NCBI RefSeq assembly: GCF_017377575.1
Contig: NZ_JAFREM010000028.1
Span: 1 to 64,000, forward strand
Source: Candidatus Enterococcus moelleringii
GTDB taxonomy: Bacteria; Bacillota; Bacilli; Lactobacillales; Enterococcaceae
DNA: 64,000 nt
Direction: 5' to 3'
Numbering within the stretch: the stretch's first letter is position 1; every line of letters begins with the position of its first letter. The position numbers and the translations under genes are program-made. Of this stretch, positions 14,269 through 23,454 are shown in pieces. Below the pieces are notes generated by a model that saw only the letters and a program-made list of their open reading frames with translations, was not told the DNA's origin and made no database searches.

Positions 14269-15255
14269 ATGACTAGACCAAGCGAAGATCGCAGACGAGC
14301 GTATCGAGAACCACCGCCTCGTTATCGACCATCAGAAGATCCGGAATTCAGGCGCTCTCCTTCCAATCAGCGGCCGACGAGACGCTACCGCGAGGAACGT
14401 GAAGAGGATGATTATTACTACGAGCAGCAGGAGCGGCGACCGCCAAGACAAGAATACCCAAGGCAAGAATATCCAAGATCGTATGACGAACCGCGAAGAA
14501 GGCCGCAACCTGTTGAACGAGGGTATTACGATGCACCGCCTCAACAGCGACGGCCGGTAAGAAATCCAGCTGGGCGACCGCCTTATGAGTCTAGAGGGCG
14601 AGAACGGCCGCCGTCGCGACCACGTCCTGTTAATACGAGTAACAGTAACCCAATGCAACAAGCCAAAAAGACAACGAATCGGAAAATCTTTTCGTTCTTC
14701 TATAATCTGATCTTTTACACGATCACGATTGGCATATTGATGACGGCAATTATGTTTGCCTTCAGCTCCAATAATAATGCGTCGATCTTAGGCTATCGCT
14801 TTTACAACGTATTGACGTCTTCAATGAAACCATCAGAAGACAGTCCGCCAGGCGGATTCGACGCTGGGGCTATTACCATTGTCAAGATGATTGATGGCAG
14901 TGACGCCGAAGTAGGGGACATTGTTACCTACGTAGTCGGCGACGATGGCAATTACCTGACTCACCGACTAGTTGAACGCATCGGTGAAATGGAAGGAAAA
15001 GAAGGCAATTACGTAATTACCAAAGGAGATGCCAACCGATCCAATGACCCGCCCATCAATGAGGAGCGGATCATGGGGAAAGTACTGTTTGCCATTCCGA
15101 AACTAGGAATTGCGATTGAGTTTATCCGAGCACAGTTTTGGCCGTGTCTCGTATGTATGCTCTCCATTTTCGGTTTCTTCATTGTCCTGAAGGCTTACTT
15201 ATTCAGTGACGAAGACGTCAAGAAAACGAATATGAAACAAGTGCAACATTTTTAA
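14269..15255 (+). CDS. sipW: SipW-like (ER-type) signal peptidase with Arg/Pro-rich cytoplasmic extension
   Basis: The protein has 328 residues. ATG 14269 follows AGAGGGGGAAGG. Residues 1-135 are low complexity and rich in Arg, Pro and Tyr, absent from ordinary SipW. A membrane helix lies at 143-165. The catalytic part has the ER-type motifs: VLTSSMKPS with the Ser, LTHRLVERI with His in place of the bacterial Lys, and ITKGDANRSNDP. A second helix is at 289-311. SipW processes TasA-like matrix proteins in Bacillus, and several such substrates are encoded directly downstream. The extension is basic, opposite in charge to the tail of the 10221 protein. Confidence 0.9.
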   Translation: MTRPSEDRRRAYREPPPRYRPSEDPEFRRSPSNQRPTRRYREEREEDDYYYEQQERRPPRQEYPRQEYPRSYDEPRRRPQPVERGYYDAPPQQRRPVRNPAGRPPYESRGRERPPSRPRPVNTSNSNPMQQAKKTTNRKIFSFFYNLIFYTITIGILMTAIMFAFSSNNNASILGYRFYNVLTSSMKPSEDSPPGGFDAGAITIVKMIDGSDAEVGDIVTYVVGDDGNYLTHRLVERIGEMEGKEGNYVITKGDANRSNDPPINEERIMGKVLFAIPKLGIAIEFIRAQFWPCLVCMLSIFGFFIVLKAYLFSDEDVKKTNMKQVQHF

Positions 15256-15323
15256 TCTGGGGTAGGACCATATTTTTAATATGTGACTATAAATAAATTT
15301 TTACAAAAATAGGAGGAAAAGAA

Positions 15324-16568
15324 ATGAAAACAAACAAAGGTAAGAAGAAAAAACTGTTGGCACTATCGGCAGTCTTGGCAATGATTGCTGCATTATCCGG
15401 AACATTTGCCTGGTTCACCGAACAAGACCAACGAATTAACAGGATTACTTCTGCGAGTGCCGTAACAGATGGCACGGTATACGTGGATGAAGTATTTGAT
15501 CCAAAACCTATCAGCCCTGGTGGAGAAGTAACGAAAGAAGTAAAAGTAACTAATGACGGTAACTTCCCAGTTTTTGTTCGGTTATCTTATGAAGAAGTAT
15601 TTACGTATTTGACAAGTAAAGGTGTCGTAACCAAAGATACCACTCCTTTTACTACACCTGCAACACCAGCTATTACTAATGATATTCCTATTAATTTTAA
15701 TGGGAACAAGTATAAGACAGATGCTTCTTATACAGATGTTACTAGTAAAACAACCCTTGCCGGTGGTGGAGCGTTACCAGCAAATGTAAAAGTATATGTT
15801 AGTGGTTCAATCACTCATAACGTTACAAACAATGAAACTGTTCGTAGTTTTGATCCTCAAGTGTTTAACGAGTATGAACCTGGAAAATTCCAAAAGATGG
15901 ACAAAAAAATAGTTGTTACTAGTGCACCTGTAGTTGGTGATCCAGTAGCAAACTGGACATTTGAAGCATCTGATTTAGCTTACCACACTTACAAAGGTGG
16001 ACATTCTTATCAAGCAGCTAGCTGGGCAAAATCTGCATTACCAAGTCAACTTGGTGGAGCTACGGATTATGCAGTCTTAGGTGGAGAAGGACAACAGCAT
16101 GGTGTTGACTTCAATTACACAACTGGCGTAATTGGTACATTACCAGCTGCAGCACCTGGAACTGGTAATGAAATCCCTACTGTAGCAACTCCTCAAGGGG
16201 ATGTAAAGGCAGATAAAGCTGCTGTAAGCAAAAATGCAATTCAAATCAAATATGGTACAGATATTGTAGCAGCAACTGGTTTAACAGGAGATGCTGCTAA
16301 GGATAAATGGGTGTACAACGAATCTGATGGCTGGTTCTACTATACTAGTCCAGTTAAGTCGAAGACTTCTACTAAAGACCTATTGAAATCGTTGAAATTC
16401 GCGAACGATATGGGCGTAGAATATGATCTTTCTACTTTCGACTTGATCGTAAAACTAGAAGTTGTTGAAGCACAAAAAGATGCAATGAAAGAAGCTTGGA
16501 AAATGGATGTTGACAATGGTACAAGCAAAACAATTGCAGACTACATTCTAGCACAACCATTACAATAA
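15324..16568 (+). CDS. BsaA/TasA-like SipW-dependent fibre protein, major subunit candidate
   Basis: The protein has 414 residues, with AGGAGG before ATG. The long signal peptide (LLALSAVLAMIAALSGTFAW) ends in the FAWFTEQD motif typical of SipW substrates. The mature part begins with a beta-sandwich region (PGGEVTKEVKVTNDGNFPVF, VRLSYEEVF) typical of camelysin/TasA. The middle is Ala/Gly/Thr-rich, and GWFYYTSPVKSKTSTKDLL is shared in form with the two later paralogues. It follows sipW after a 68-bp gap holding its own ribosome site. By position and length it may be the main structural subunit; that is inference. Confidence 0.85.
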   Translation: MKTNKGKKKKLLALSAVLAMIAALSGTFAWFTEQDQRINRITSASAVTDGTVYVDEVFDPKPISPGGEVTKEVKVTNDGNFPVFVRLSYEEVFTYLTSKGVVTKDTTPFTTPATPAITNDIPINFNGNKYKTDASYTDVTSKTTLAGGGALPANVKVYVSGSITHNVTNNETVRSFDPQVFNEYEPGKFQKMDKKIVVTSAPVVGDPVANWTFEASDLAYHTYKGGHSYQAASWAKSALPSQLGGATDYAVLGGEGQQHGVDFNYTTGVIGTLPAAAPGTGNEIPTVATPQGDVKADKAAVSKNAIQIKYGTDIVAATGLTGDAAKDKWVYNESDGWFYYTSPVKSKTSTKDLLKSLKFANDMGVEYDLSTFDLIVKLEVVEAQKDAMKEAWKMDVDNGTSKTIADYILAQPLQ

Positions 16569-16601
16569 TTAGCGCAATAGACAGAAGGAAGGGAATGCTA
16601 A

Positions 16602-17399
16602 ATGAAAACAAGCAATTGGCCCCTGCGATCTGTTGTCATAGTTTGTACCTTAATTATAAGCGTATTATTTCTCCAAACAACAGAACCGCTGGAAGCCTTC
16701 GCTGCGTCATCCCTTCCCTCTGGCGTAGTCATCGGCGATGACAGCGGTCTGTATGCAACCTCTGAAGGGGAATATTTTATTGATATCCCCGAGGCGGTTG
16801 CAGGAGAAAGCTATGAAAAGGAAATTACTATTCGCTGTTTAGATGTAGAAGAACCTTTTGAGTTAGGGTTGCTCGTGAATAAAGTAACCTCTAAAGGAAG
16901 CATTGATTTTAATGAATATATGACCATGACCTTAACCTTAGATGGTGAGCAATTGTATAAAGGCCCGATTTTAGGGGATGGCACGACGGATTGGTCGTTG
17001 GAACCTCTGGTTCTAGGAGTCTGCGAATACGGAACGGATCATATGTTGGATGTTCACATTGAAATGGCCAAAGGTCTGTCAGTAACTCAATTCAAGGAAG
17101 CCAGCGAACTGCTGTTTCAATGGACGTTTGTGGCGACTAAGAATCAACCGGAACCGACGAAACCAACAGAGGAACCCACTGTTCCGTCAGAAGAACCAAT
17201 TCCAACGACTCCGTCGAAGGAATTGCCGAGTACGGCTCCAGCACCCAAATCACCGGTTGCCGCATTAATTGATCGGTTGCTGCCAAAGACAGGGGAAGAT
17301 GTCGAAAACGCCTTACTGAAGATGGTGGCAGGGATTTGGCTGGTGATTATCGCAATTGTTCTATGGAAGCGTCGTAAAGACCGTGAAGAAGAAAGCTGA
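16602..17399 (+). CDS. LPXTG-anchored surface protein of the fibre operon
   Basis: The protein has 265 residues with a signal peptide at 1-34 (cleavage near AFA-ASS). A beta-rich domain of about 145 residues follows, then a Pro/Thr/Glu spacer (PTKPTEEPTVPSEEPIPTTP). The sortase signal is LPKTGE, with a membrane helix and RRKDR tail. It should be linked to peptidoglycan by sortase A. It may anchor the BsaA-like fibre to the wall as a base subunit; this is inferred from its place between two fibre-type genes. Confidence 0.88.
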   Translation: MKTSNWPLRSVVIVCTLIISVLFLQTTEPLEAFAASSLPSGVVIGDDSGLYATSEGEYFIDIPEAVAGESYEKEITIRCLDVEEPFELGLLVNKVTSKGSIDFNEYMTMTLTLDGEQLYKGPILGDGTTDWSLEPLVLGVCEYGTDHMLDVHIEMAKGLSVTQFKEASELLFQWTFVATKNQPEPTKPTEEPTVPSEEPIPTTPSKELPSTAPAPKSPVAALIDRLLPKTGEDVENALLKMVAGIWLVIIAIVLWKRRKDREEES

Positions 17400-17410
17400 G
17401 GAGGGGAACG

Positions 17411-18262
17411 ATGAATAAGGGAAAAAAATTACTCTATGTCTTTTACCGAAGTAAGATTTCTTTTGCCTTGCTTAGCCTTCTTCTCAGTTTACTCTTGGTG
17501 ATCGGCAGTACGTATGCCTGGTACACCGACAGCGATGAACGAATCAATCGTATGGTCGGTGCGGAGGACAAATTAGCTGCAGAGATCAAGGAAGACTTCA
17601 ATCAAGTGTCTGGCTGGGCACCAGGAACGACCCGGGAGAAAAAAGTACGGGTGACGAATACTGGTAAAACACCGGCAATTGTACGCCTTTCTTTCACTGA
17701 AGCCTTTGTCGGGTTTGAAGTGGATAAAACGGATAATCACCGGGACAATGCTGCACTGGTTAATGGAAATGGAAATTTGAAGCTTCATGAGTTCGATGAA
17801 CAAACTGAGAAGTTAATCGATGTAAAAGATCTGAGCACTTGGCAGATCGGCAATGTGTATTCCACTGGTGACAACACGCACTATATCGCCAACGCGAGGG
17901 AACCTGAGCAATCTTATGAGTATAACGGCAATCGAGCGATTCTGCTGGAGGCCTTTAAACTCAACTTCAAGACGGCGAAGGTGTTTGATAAACCTGCCGA
18001 TACGACAGGTCAAACGGATTATTGGTATTACGAAGATGGGTACTTTTACTACTCAGAAATCTTAGAACCCAATGAATCCACGATTGATCTGTTGGAAAGC
18101 GTCACTCTGACACCTAAATATGCGAATCAGTATGAGGGTGCGCTGTATAAGCTTGTACCGCAGATGGATGCGCATGATATTACGAAGGTGTTAATCCACG
18201 ATTGGTCGATTGAAACGACTAGTCATGTTTATACCATGTACCAAGACAAACTCGTCAAGTAA
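17411..18262 (+). CDS. BsaA/TasA-like SipW-dependent protein
   Basis: The protein has 283 residues. GAGGAGGGG precedes the ATG. The signal peptide ends STYAWYTDSDERINRMVG, the same pattern as the 15324 protein. The mature part has PGTTREKKVRVTNTGKTPAI and VRLSFTEAFVG, as in camelysin/TasA folds, and DYWYYEDGYFYYSEILEPNE near the end. It lies 11 bp after the LPXTG gene and 12 bp before the next paralogue, so the three are one transcript. A minor fibre subunit is likely. Confidence 0.85.
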   Translation: MNKGKKLLYVFYRSKISFALLSLLLSLLLVIGSTYAWYTDSDERINRMVGAEDKLAAEIKEDFNQVSGWAPGTTREKKVRVTNTGKTPAIVRLSFTEAFVGFEVDKTDNHRDNAALVNGNGNLKLHEFDEQTEKLIDVKDLSTWQIGNVYSTGDNTHYIANAREPEQSYEYNGNRAILLEAFKLNFKTAKVFDKPADTTGQTDYWYYEDGYFYYSEILEPNESTIDLLESVTLTPKYANQYEGALYKLVPQMDAHDITKVLIHDWSIETTSHVYTMYQDKLVK

Positions 18263-18274
18263 AGGAGGAGAATC

Positions 18275-18919
18275 ATGAAACAGCGGAAAAAAAGGTTTCA
18301 TCGCCCGTTTTATTTAGCTGTCAGTCTTGTGTGTCTCCTTCTATTAGTTGGCGGCGGTTATCTTGTCTATGCGGCAATGACTGACTCGGATCGGAAGGAA
18401 AATGACTTTCAGGTCGGACAGGTAGAGACCAAGATTTTTGAAGAAAACTTTGATGAAGAAATGACTGAAACAGCGAAGGATACGCCGGTTTCGAAAGAAG
18501 TTAGGATTGAAAATGTCGGTACGATCAAGCAATTTGTCCGCGTAATGGTTTTACCAGAAGTACGCAAACCTATTGTTGGTGATACTCAGAATGAGCAAGT
18601 GCTGCCTATGAAAATAGGTACAGATGTTGAACTAGCAGAAATGAGTACAGCTGATTGGATCGATGGTGGGGATGGGTATTACTACTATAAACACCAACTA
18701 GATCCGAAAGCTAAAACCAGCTATTTGTTCAAAACGGTTAAATTACCAGCTCAGACGAGTGATCGTTACGACCAAACGACATTTACGATCACCTTGAAAG
18801 TGGAGACCGTCAACTGTGCGGAGTTTGCCTACCGGGATGCCTGGTGGCAAGGAAGTAAACCAAGCACGTCACCATTGCAAGAGGTTGATACTGCGTTGGA
18901 AAGTAAGACAGACAAATAG
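18275..18919 (+). CDS. BsaA/TasA-like SipW-dependent protein, short paralogue
   Basis: The protein has 214 residues, with AAAGGAGGAG before the ATG. The N-terminal segment is YLAVSLVCLLLLVGGGYLVY followed by AAMTDSDRKENDF. The core contains SKEVRIENVGTIKQFVRVMV and GDGYYYYKHQLDPKAKTSYL, shared in form with the larger paralogues. Its C-terminus matches the fragment at 1-153, which marks the equivalent gene in copy A. A fibre tip or assembly subunit is possible; no direct evidence separates these roles. Confidence 0.82.
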   Translation: MKQRKKRFHRPFYLAVSLVCLLLLVGGGYLVYAAMTDSDRKENDFQVGQVETKIFEENFDEEMTETAKDTPVSKEVRIENVGTIKQFVRVMVLPEVRKPIVGDTQNEQVLPMKIGTDVELAEMSTADWIDGGDGYYYYKHQLDPKAKTSYLFKTVKLPAQTSDRYDQTTFTITLKVETVNCAEFAYRDAWWQGSKPSTSPLQEVDTALESKTDK

Positions 18920-18924
18920 AAATG

Positions 18925-18950
18925 AGGGATACAGCACTTCGCTGTATCCC
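18925..18950 (+). terminator. Hairpin after the third BsaA-like gene, copy B
   Basis: GGGATACAGC and GCTGTATCCC form a perfect 10-bp stem with a 5-nt loop. The run after it is ATATT rather than a clean T-run, so partial termination is likely. It matches the hairpin at 154-182 in copy A. Confidence 0.6.
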
Positions 18951-19038
18951 ATATTATAAAAAAAGCAACACTCATGAGGTGAGTGTTTTACAGGTAAAGC
19001 ATTGATTTGATAAGTGTTGAAGAGAAGGGGTAGAAAAG

Positions 19039-21648
19039 ATGGAAAAGGGTATGAAGCAGCGAAAAAAGAAAATCCTAAAACGAAGTCTCATTGTTTCGAT
19101 ACTGACACTTCTCGTGGCGGGAGTTGGTTATTATTCATTTCAATCAGAAGAGAAACCGACAGAAAAGATTGAGGCTGCTAAGAAGGAGACGACTGTGGAG
19201 ACCCATGGAGACTTTGAGCTAACAGTAAAAAATAGTTGGGATAACACGGATAAAAAAAGCTATGCACAATTGAAGTGGGACGGTGTACCGGAATCAGCCC
19301 AGTCAGAATATACTCTCTACCAATCTGTGGAGGGGAAAAAATGGGGGAATCCTTCATCGGCTACAGAAAATGTTACTTCTGATTATTCAGTTAAGGATGT
19401 GAAGGCACCAGACAAACCAACAGTAGAAGCAAGTGATGGAAAGCTGAATAAGTTGGATGTTCGTATAAATGCTAAGGACAACGGAACAAACTATGGATGG
19501 TATGTAGAAGCAAATACTGACACGGGTTCGCTGGCATCGCAAACGATTGAAGAAGAAATTATTAGTAATACTGCGGGGTACTTCTATAGAATCGTCTCAG
19601 ATCCGAATAGTACCAATTTTAAAGAGGAAATTGAGAATAAAAAGGATGAACATGGACAAATTCCGGAAGGCCTGCTTGATGAAAAAGTAGCACCAGATTA
19701 CAGCTCTGTTGTGTATTCCACAGACGCCAAAATTTCAATCGACAAAGAAGCTGATGCCGAGAAGCATCTGCAGGTGATTGCTGTAGATCGGATGAGCAAT
19801 GTTAGTGAGGTGGAAACTGTTGCAGTAGCTGACCTTCTGCCGCCAGTGGAATTTGAAGTCGAACGAACTGCAGACGAAGCCAAGCTAGTGGAAATAAACT
19901 TACAACCAGAAATGGATCAAGGGATGGAAGTTATATTCATAAGAACACCCAAGAATTTGGCGCTAAATCCCATTACTTTACCTACGAGTTGGGAACAATA
20001 TCAAATAATTAATGGAGCTACTCACAATTCTATTGTCTATACGATGGGGAATAATAATTCGTCGGCTAGCATTCAACAATTTCTAGAATCACTCAGGTTC
20101 ACTATTGGAAATCCTGTAAATCAATCTGGTGAAATTGAAGTTTTATTTTACAAAACGTTAAGAAACACAGTGGAAGTTATCAAAGACAATTATTTGGAAT
20201 ATTTTTCTTTGATAACTGAATCAGGTATGGGGGTAAATGACTCGCATTATGATCCAGCAACTGGAATTTTTACGTATACGCAGAATCTAATGTGGAGACA
20301 GGGAGGTTTCTATTTAAAAAATAGAATTTCGTTTGAAGATGATTTTAGATTAGAAGGGCGAGCTAATTTAGGTGATAAAGTTGGGATTCCTGGGCCTAAT
20401 GGAGGAGCTGACGGTATAGGGTTTTTGTTACACCCAGGAAGCGCCAGTGCTTTAGGTCAAGCCGGAGGATCTTTAGGTGTAGGAGGAATACCAAATGGTT
20501 TTGGATTTGTTTTAGATTCTTATTATAATCAAGAGCTAACTACGTATTATTATCCAGATCCCGCAGTCTTTATTAATAAAACCCATGGAGGATTTGTAAA
20601 AAATGAAGGAGCCTATGGGGCAAAAAATACGTATATGGGTCCTGATGCACCAGCAAAACAGATACCTGACCCGCAAAATAATATGTTTAGAGATTTTGTA
20701 ATAGAGTACAAGCATGCTACCCACACCCTATCTGCTAAGTATGATAACGATGATAATTTGGCATGGGAAAAAGATATTTCTGGCTGGTTACTTGCTGGTG
20801 TAGACTCGTACGCCTTCTCTTCTCAAGGATCAACAGGGACTTATTTTAATCTGCAACAATTTCAACTGGAAAAGTTTAAGTTCTCAGAGGTTGTAGAGTA
20901 TACAGAAGAAAGCAAAGGAGATATCTCGTTTTCGGCTGCTATTCCTCAAAAAGTGTCTTTAAAAGCTTACGACGATAAGGGAACTCCATTACCAGAGGGA
21001 GATATTTTTGAAGATCAGGAACTGCGGATTGGAAAAGCTGTCACTCAGCCAAAGGAGATAGAATTCTATAGCTTTATTGAGGCGAGAGAAATGAACGATG
21101 TACCAAGAGATAAGTACTATAACGTCTCAAACACTTATCAAGAAGGGAAACTAATTTATTCGTTCAGAAGAGCCGATTTGCATGTGAGGCAAGTGATTCA
21201 GGGTCCGAATGATGAGTTGGTGGTTCCAAAAGAAGGCTATCTGACGATCCAAAATCAATTGCATAATGATGGTTCACCTGTGTTAGATACCAATTACCAA
21301 ATCAATACCACCGTTTCTTCTGGTAAAGAAGTCGACAATCCAGGTTTCACAAGGGTTGTTCTTTCGACTAGCCACCTAATGAATGATAACGATGAGGTGC
21401 TGTTGTCGGCCATTATCCCAGAGTTCTACAAGTACAATGGCTACAGAATATCGGATACTTTAGCTTCTCATGGTATTGCTCCGGTACTAACAGATGCCAA
21501 GATCTCGCTTTCTCGCTTAGGAATTTACAATCAAGGTGAACGCTGGATCACGATCTATTTGGAACCAAACGGGACCAACGATGGCAAGCCGCAGCCCTAC
21601 AGCTGGGACTATAAGAAAAATGACTTAGGGAAAATTAAGACTAAGTAA
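19039..21648 (+). CDS. Large surface protein with L-type lectin domain
   Basis: The protein has 869 residues. Residues 14-33 form an N-terminal helix (signal or anchor). Residues 55-270 contain fibronectin-like beta segments (YAQLKWDGVPESAQSEYTLY). Residues about 395-610 form an L-type lectin domain with GGADGIGFLLHPG and GIPNGFGFVLDSY, the usual carbohydrate and metal binding segments. The C-terminal 250 residues are beta-rich and resemble no family I know. No LPXTG or WxL motif is visible, so it is either anchored by the N-terminal helix or secreted. It has no counterpart in copy A. Confidence 0.8.
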   Translation: MEKGMKQRKKKILKRSLIVSILTLLVAGVGYYSFQSEEKPTEKIEAAKKETTVETHGDFELTVKNSWDNTDKKSYAQLKWDGVPESAQSEYTLYQSVEGKKWGNPSSATENVTSDYSVKDVKAPDKPTVEASDGKLNKLDVRINAKDNGTNYGWYVEANTDTGSLASQTIEEEIISNTAGYFYRIVSDPNSTNFKEEIENKKDEHGQIPEGLLDEKVAPDYSSVVYSTDAKISIDKEADAEKHLQVIAVDRMSNVSEVETVAVADLLPPVEFEVERTADEAKLVEINLQPEMDQGMEVIFIRTPKNLALNPITLPTSWEQYQIINGATHNSIVYTMGNNNSSASIQQFLESLRFTIGNPVNQSGEIEVLFYKTLRNTVEVIKDNYLEYFSLITESGMGVNDSHYDPATGIFTYTQNLMWRQGGFYLKNRISFEDDFRLEGRANLGDKVGIPGPNGGADGIGFLLHPGSASALGQAGGSLGVGGIPNGFGFVLDSYYNQELTTYYYPDPAVFINKTHGGFVKNEGAYGAKNTYMGPDAPAKQIPDPQNNMFRDFVIEYKHATHTLSAKYDNDDNLAWEKDISGWLLAGVDSYAFSSQGSTGTYFNLQQFQLEKFKFSEVVEYTEESKGDISFSAAIPQKVSLKAYDDKGTPLPEGDIFEDQELRIGKAVTQPKEIEFYSFIEAREMNDVPRDKYYNVSNTYQEGKLIYSFRRADLHVRQVIQGPNDELVVPKEGYLTIQNQLHNDGSPVLDTNYQINTTVSSGKEVDNPGFTRVVLSTSHLMNDNDEVLLSAIIPEFYKYNGYRISDTLASHGIAPVLTDAKISLSRLGIYNQGERWITIYLEPNGTNDGKPQPYSWDYKKNDLGKIKTK

Positions 21649-21668
21649 CAGGAAGGAAGAAGCAATCG

Positions 21669-21875
21669 GTGGTTTATCTTTTATTACTCGTGCTGGGACT
21701 GGTTCTGCTGGTTCAAAGCTACCTGCTGGTTCATCTGCTTCATGCCCAACAGAAGCTGGAACAGCGCGTCGCGCACTTATACCGCAGAAAAAGACCCAAA
21801 CCCGGCGCGAGAAAAGCACCACCAACACCCATAACTAAGGGGAAAAACTATGAAGAAAGAGGCCGAAGACGATGA
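21669..21875 (+). CDS. Small single-pass membrane protein (copy B)
   Basis: The protein has 68 residues, starting at GTG 21669 with GGAAGGAAG upstream. One hydrophobic helix (VYLLLLVLGLVLLVQSYLLV) is followed by a basic tail. It is a clear paralogue of the 421-618 protein and likewise overlaps the next start by four bases. It lies 20 bp after the lectin gene. Function unknown. Confidence 0.75.
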   Translation: MVYLLLLVLGLVLLVQSYLLVHLLHAQQKLEQRVAHLYRRKRPKPGARKAPPTPITKGKNYEERGRRR

Positions 21876-22621
21876 ATCTAGGGTACGCACGCGGGTATCA
21901 ATTTACGCAACAATTAGATTTATTGGATGATTATCCAGTGGATGAGCTGTTCTCTGACGGTCATGAAGAAGCCGAGGCCTTATTTTCACCCATGAGCGAG
22001 TTTCAAGCGCTGCTGGATTTTTCCAAAGAGGGGGATGTTGTTGTGATCGCCTCTTTGGAGGTTCTTTCGCGGGACTATCGCCAGCTGCTGGCTTGCTTGG
22101 ATCAATTGGAAGAACGGAAGCTGACGTTGGAGGTATTAAGCCTGCCTCAGATGACGCTGGAGGAATGGCGCCAGATTCTGCTTTGGTCGTTGAGAAACGA
22201 TCGGCTGCTGCACCCGTTTTTAGTCCGCTCCGGCAAGGAGCGGGACCGTAGTAAGGACGCTTATTCCTTGTTTAGTAAAGAACCGGAAGCGCGGAAGCTC
22301 TATCGGGAAGTGATCTGGCTCTTGATGGAAAAACGAACCATTCGTCAGGTGTCCAAGCAAAAACGAATTCCTTTGGAAACTGTTTATCGCATCCAACAGG
22401 AACTAAAACAAATTCAGCTGGCGATTGTGCTGGTGGTTTGTTTCTTGTTGGCGATTTTTAGTATTAAGCTGGCGCAATCGTACTTTGATCAGTTGTGGAT
22501 TCAAGTGACCATTTGTATTGTCGTGACGTTGATTATTTTATGGAATGTGCTGGTAGACAGTGAAGACCCTGAGATCCAAGGCAAACCGACAGTCAAAGAG
22601 AAGAAACAGCCAAAAACCTAA
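21872..22621 (+). CDS. Membrane-tethered serine-recombinase-fold protein without catalytic serine (copy B)
   Basis: The protein has 249 residues and is closely related to the 615-1358 protein along its whole length. It starts GYARGYQFTQQLDLLDDYPV, so the recombinase serine is missing here too, and WEVVSRD is replaced by LEVLSRD. The helix-turn-helix region (EKRTIRQVSKQKRIPLETVY) and two C-terminal membrane helices are kept. Conservation of both copies with the same missing residues argues for a selected non-catalytic function and against decay. Confidence 0.8.
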   Translation: MNLGYARGYQFTQQLDLLDDYPVDELFSDGHEEAEALFSPMSEFQALLDFSKEGDVVVIASLEVLSRDYRQLLACLDQLEERKLTLEVLSLPQMTLEEWRQILLWSLRNDRLLHPFLVRSGKERDRSKDAYSLFSKEPEARKLYREVIWLLMEKRTIRQVSKQKRIPLETVYRIQQELKQIQLAIVLVVCFLLAIFSIKLAQSYFDQLWIQVTICIVVTLIILWNVLVDSEDPEIQGKPTVKEKKQPKT

Positions 22622-22637
22622 AGAAAAGGTGATGAAC

Positions 22638-23390
22638 ATGCAACACGCGTTGATTTTGACCAAGAATATGTTAACAGAAGAAGAACTCGTCAAAAAATTG
22701 CAGCGAATGAATTATGAAACCTTGTGTTCTACGGATGTATTGAGTCGCTTGAAAAATCCCGCTACTGGCGCTTTCCTTGCCTATTTTCAATGGGTATTGT
22801 TCAGTGAGAGCTTGTGTAATCAAGAGGTGGAAGAAATCCTTGAACATTTGAAGGGGTACCCATTGATTGCCGTACGAGTGACGGAATCATACCCAAATGA
22901 AGAAGATCAGGTGCATTGGCGGGAATTAGGTTTGGCGGATTGGTTGGTAAGAAGTGCCGGCTTTGAAGACATGCGTGAGCGATTAAGTGTGCTGCGTAAC
23001 CAGCACCAACAAGACAAGCAGATTCTTTCGTTCCCGATGGAGAACTTAACCCCGGTACCAACCAATTTGGAAAACTTATTTAAAAGCTTCTCCAAGACCG
23101 AAAAGAAAGTCTTTGAATATCTAGTGAAAGCATATTCGGAACAAGGAGTCTCCTCTCGAAAAGAATTATGCGACCACTTATGGCGTGAGGGGGATACACC
23201 GTCGAATATGAGCCAGCTGTCTTGCTTAATTAATAAGCTGAAACGCAAATGTGAGCTGCACGGCGTGACCGGGGAAATCGTCACGACTATGTGGGGCCGC
23301 GGCTATAAATTGAGTGACGATTTCTATCAACAGTGGGTGCAGGATGCTCAGAATTCTAATGCTCAAATCTATTACACGGCAACGAATTAA
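22638..23390 (+). CDS. Winged-helix regulator with a degenerate receiver domain (copy B)
   Basis: The protein has 250 residues. ATG 22638 is preferred because AAAAGGTG lies upstream at good spacing and the paralogue begins at the same residues (MQHAL). ATG 22632 is the alternative. The receiver-like half lacks a clear phospho-acceptor (YFQWVLFSES). The winged helix has FSKTEKKVFEYLVKAYSEQG, SNMSQLSCLINKLKRKCE and TMWGRGYKLSDDF. It is the paralogue of 1376-2143 and probably regulates the cluster together with the membrane-tethered protein. Confidence 0.8.
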   Translation: MQHALILTKNMLTEEELVKKLQRMNYETLCSTDVLSRLKNPATGAFLAYFQWVLFSESLCNQEVEEILEHLKGYPLIAVRVTESYPNEEDQVHWRELGLADWLVRSAGFEDMRERLSVLRNQHQQDKQILSFPMENLTPVPTNLENLFKSFSKTEKKVFEYLVKAYSEQGVSSRKELCDHLWREGDTPSNMSQLSCLINKLKRKCELHGVTGEIVTTMWGRGYKLSDDFYQQWVQDAQNSNAQIYYTATN

Positions 23391-23401
23391 ATGAAGAAGC
23401 A

Positions 23402-23430
23402 TCGCTCAATCAATAGACCGATTGGGCGAT
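23402..23430 (+). terminator. Hairpin before the NlpC/P60 gene, copy B
   Basis: CGCTCAATC and GATTGGGCG pair (one G-T) over an 8-nt loop and are followed by ATTTTA. It corresponds to the copy A terminator at 2158-2187. It also covers the TTG at 23422, making that codon a poor start. Confidence 0.6.
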
Positions 23431-23454
23431 TTTACCGATAAGGGGGTAACCACC

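Noticed and set aside
23422-23454. TTG 23422 as start of the copy B NlpC/P60 gene
   Set aside because: It lies inside a terminator-like stem, has no ribosome site and would put a polar stretch before the signal peptide.
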